From the NCBI GenBank assembly GCA_934120015.1, contig CAKOTD010000040.1, positions 1 through 6,507 on the forward strand: a stretch of 6,507 nt of DNA, read 5' to 3'. Source of the stretch: an uncultured Bacilli bacterium. GTDB lineage: Bacteria > Bacillota_I > Bacilli_A > RF39 > UBA660. Both the position numbers and the translations under genes were made by a program. The notes below the pieces were generated by a model. The model was not told the origin of the DNA, ran no database searches, and worked only from the letters and a program-made list of their open reading frames with translations. Positions 6,161-6,507 of the stretch are shown here, piece after piece (position 1 is the stretch's first letter; every line of letters starts with the position of its first letter).

Positions 6161-6237
6161 AGAAAGAGAGCGTTATAGTTCGTAAGCTGTTGCTTAACCG
6201 CTCCAAGTGTTAATAAAAGGTCTTAGGACCTTTTTTA
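6161..6237 (+). ncRNA. Candidate small structured RNA or leader before HipA-like gene
   Basis: This segment of about 75 bases is bounded by its own promoter and a strong terminator and contains no ATG. GAGCGTTA (6168-6175) pairs with TAACCGCTC (6195-6203), with one bulged C. Inside, TAAGC (6183-6187) can instead pair with GCTTA (6192-6196) around TGTT, so two mutually exclusive folds share bases. A short single-stranded linker (about 6204-6214) leads to the terminator hairpin. I recognise no known riboswitch, tRNA, 6S or T-box signature. It could be a stand-alone regulatory RNA, an attenuator for the following gene, or an RNA paired with the HipA-like protein. The existence of the unit is well supported; its function is unknown. 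Confidence 0.5.
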
Positions 6238-6240
6238 TTT
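6215..6240 (+). terminator. Strong intrinsic terminator of the small RNA
   Basis: AAAAGGTC (6215-6222) and GACCTTTT (6227-6234) form a perfect 8-bp stem with a TTAG tetraloop. The stem runs into TTTTTTATTTT. It lies 42 bases before the HipA-like start codon, which has its own promoter in between. Confidence 0.85.
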
Positions 6241-6251
6241 TATTTATACTA

Positions 6252-6260
6252 TGCTATAAT
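6252..6260 (+). promoter_or_regulatory. Extended -10 promoter of the HipA-like gene
   Basis: TGCTATAAT is a full extended -10 element (TGN plus the exact consensus hexamer), which can work without a -35; only T-rich sequence lies at the -35 distance. The start would be near 6267, giving a leader of about 15 bases containing just the ribosome site AAAGGAGGAG (6268-6277). Confidence 0.65.
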
Positions 6261-6281
6261 ATCTAACAAAGGAGGAGTTTT

Positions 6282-6507
6282 ATGAAATGTCTTTTAATGA
6301 ATAAAGATTGTAAGGTTGCTTTAATCGAGTTCAACACACAGTTTATCGGTATTGAAAAGATTTATGAAATATATAACATTGAAGCTTTACCTTTAAGAAT
6401 TAAAAATGCTCTTAGCGATAAATCAAAAAACGCTACCAAAGAATTAAATCGTTGGTTTAAAGGAAGAGGTATTCCATCTTGGCGAAAAGATTTAAAAAGA
6501 CTCTTAG
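6282..6507 (+). CDS. HipA-like protein, N-terminal part, cut by window end
   Basis: The first 75 codons are visible and the frame runs off the right edge. The region 55-75, with RGIPSWRKDLKRLL preceded by LNRWF, and the region YNIEALPL (31-38) match the small N-terminal domain of stand-alone HipA-like proteins of Bacillota, where 'N..W...R.IP..R..L...L' is the hallmark. Those proteins normally continue into a HipA-type Ser/Thr kinase domain, which is outside the window, so kinase activity is inferred. The start is set by AAAGGAGGAG just upstream; an internal ATG at codon 6 lacks a ribosome site. No HipB-like gene precedes it here. It is divergent from the two-component operon. Confidence 0.7.
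   Translation, partial: MKCLLMNKDCKVALIEFNTQFIGIEKIYEIYNIEALPLRIKNALSDKSKNATKELNRWFKGRGIPSWRKDLKRLL

Noticed and set aside
6190..6213. Short TTG-started leader peptide in the small RNA
   Set aside because: There is no ribosome site, only seven codons, and no run of a regulatory amino acid.
6161..6237. Type III (ToxIN-like) antitoxin repeats or a CRISPR array
   Set aside because: The segment has no tandem direct repeats, and no repeat-spacer pattern exists anywhere in the window.
1..6507. Use of TGA as tryptophan codon
   Set aside because: Tryptophans in all recognisable proteins are TGG and every gene reads through in the standard bacterial code.

Overview
The window reads as DNA from a very AT-rich, low-GC Gram-positive bacterium (Bacillota, e.g. 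a gut clostridial or erysipelotrichial lineage). The evidence is strong purine-rich Shine-Dalgarno sequences, Lys/Asn/Ile-rich proteins with AT-ending codons, U-tailed intrinsic terminators, and protein families typical of that phylum. Tryptophan is encoded by TGG and nothing suggests a recoded TGA. The exact taxon cannot be read from the sequence.

Left part (1 to about 2400, plus strand): the end of a mobile element. A roughly 370-base non-coding stretch opens with a run of small perfect hairpins. It is followed by a 61-residue SHOCT-like protein and a complete 578-residue large serine recombinase. At the very end of the recombinase gene, another frame encodes a short match to the catalytic start of a second serine recombinase (YYVRTSTDDQ), which stops almost at once. 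A hairpin that can work as a terminator in both directions closes this block.

Middle part (2565 to 5979, minus strand): a four-gene operon in the order OmpR-type response regulator, ABC ATPase, ABC-2 permease, sensor histidine kinase. It resembles the BcrAB / lantibiotic-immunity type of peptide-detoxification modules. The regulator has a recognisable promoter. A terminator-like hairpin lies between the regulator and the transporter genes, so transporter and kinase may be expressed separately from the regulator. ATPase and permease are translationally coupled. The kinase has one membrane helix and no extracellular domain, so it may sense through the transporter or the membrane.

Right part (5980 to 6507): divergent from the operon lies a compact unit with a good promoter, about 75 bases of structured transcript and a strong intrinsic terminator. 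An extended -10 promoter and the first 75 codons of a HipA-like protein follow. No HipB-like antitoxin gene precedes it here. The small RNA unit in front of a HipA-like gene is the least explained item in the window. The 2410-2484 region and the 6116-6124 site share a GGGARTA motif on either side of the operon, of unknown meaning.
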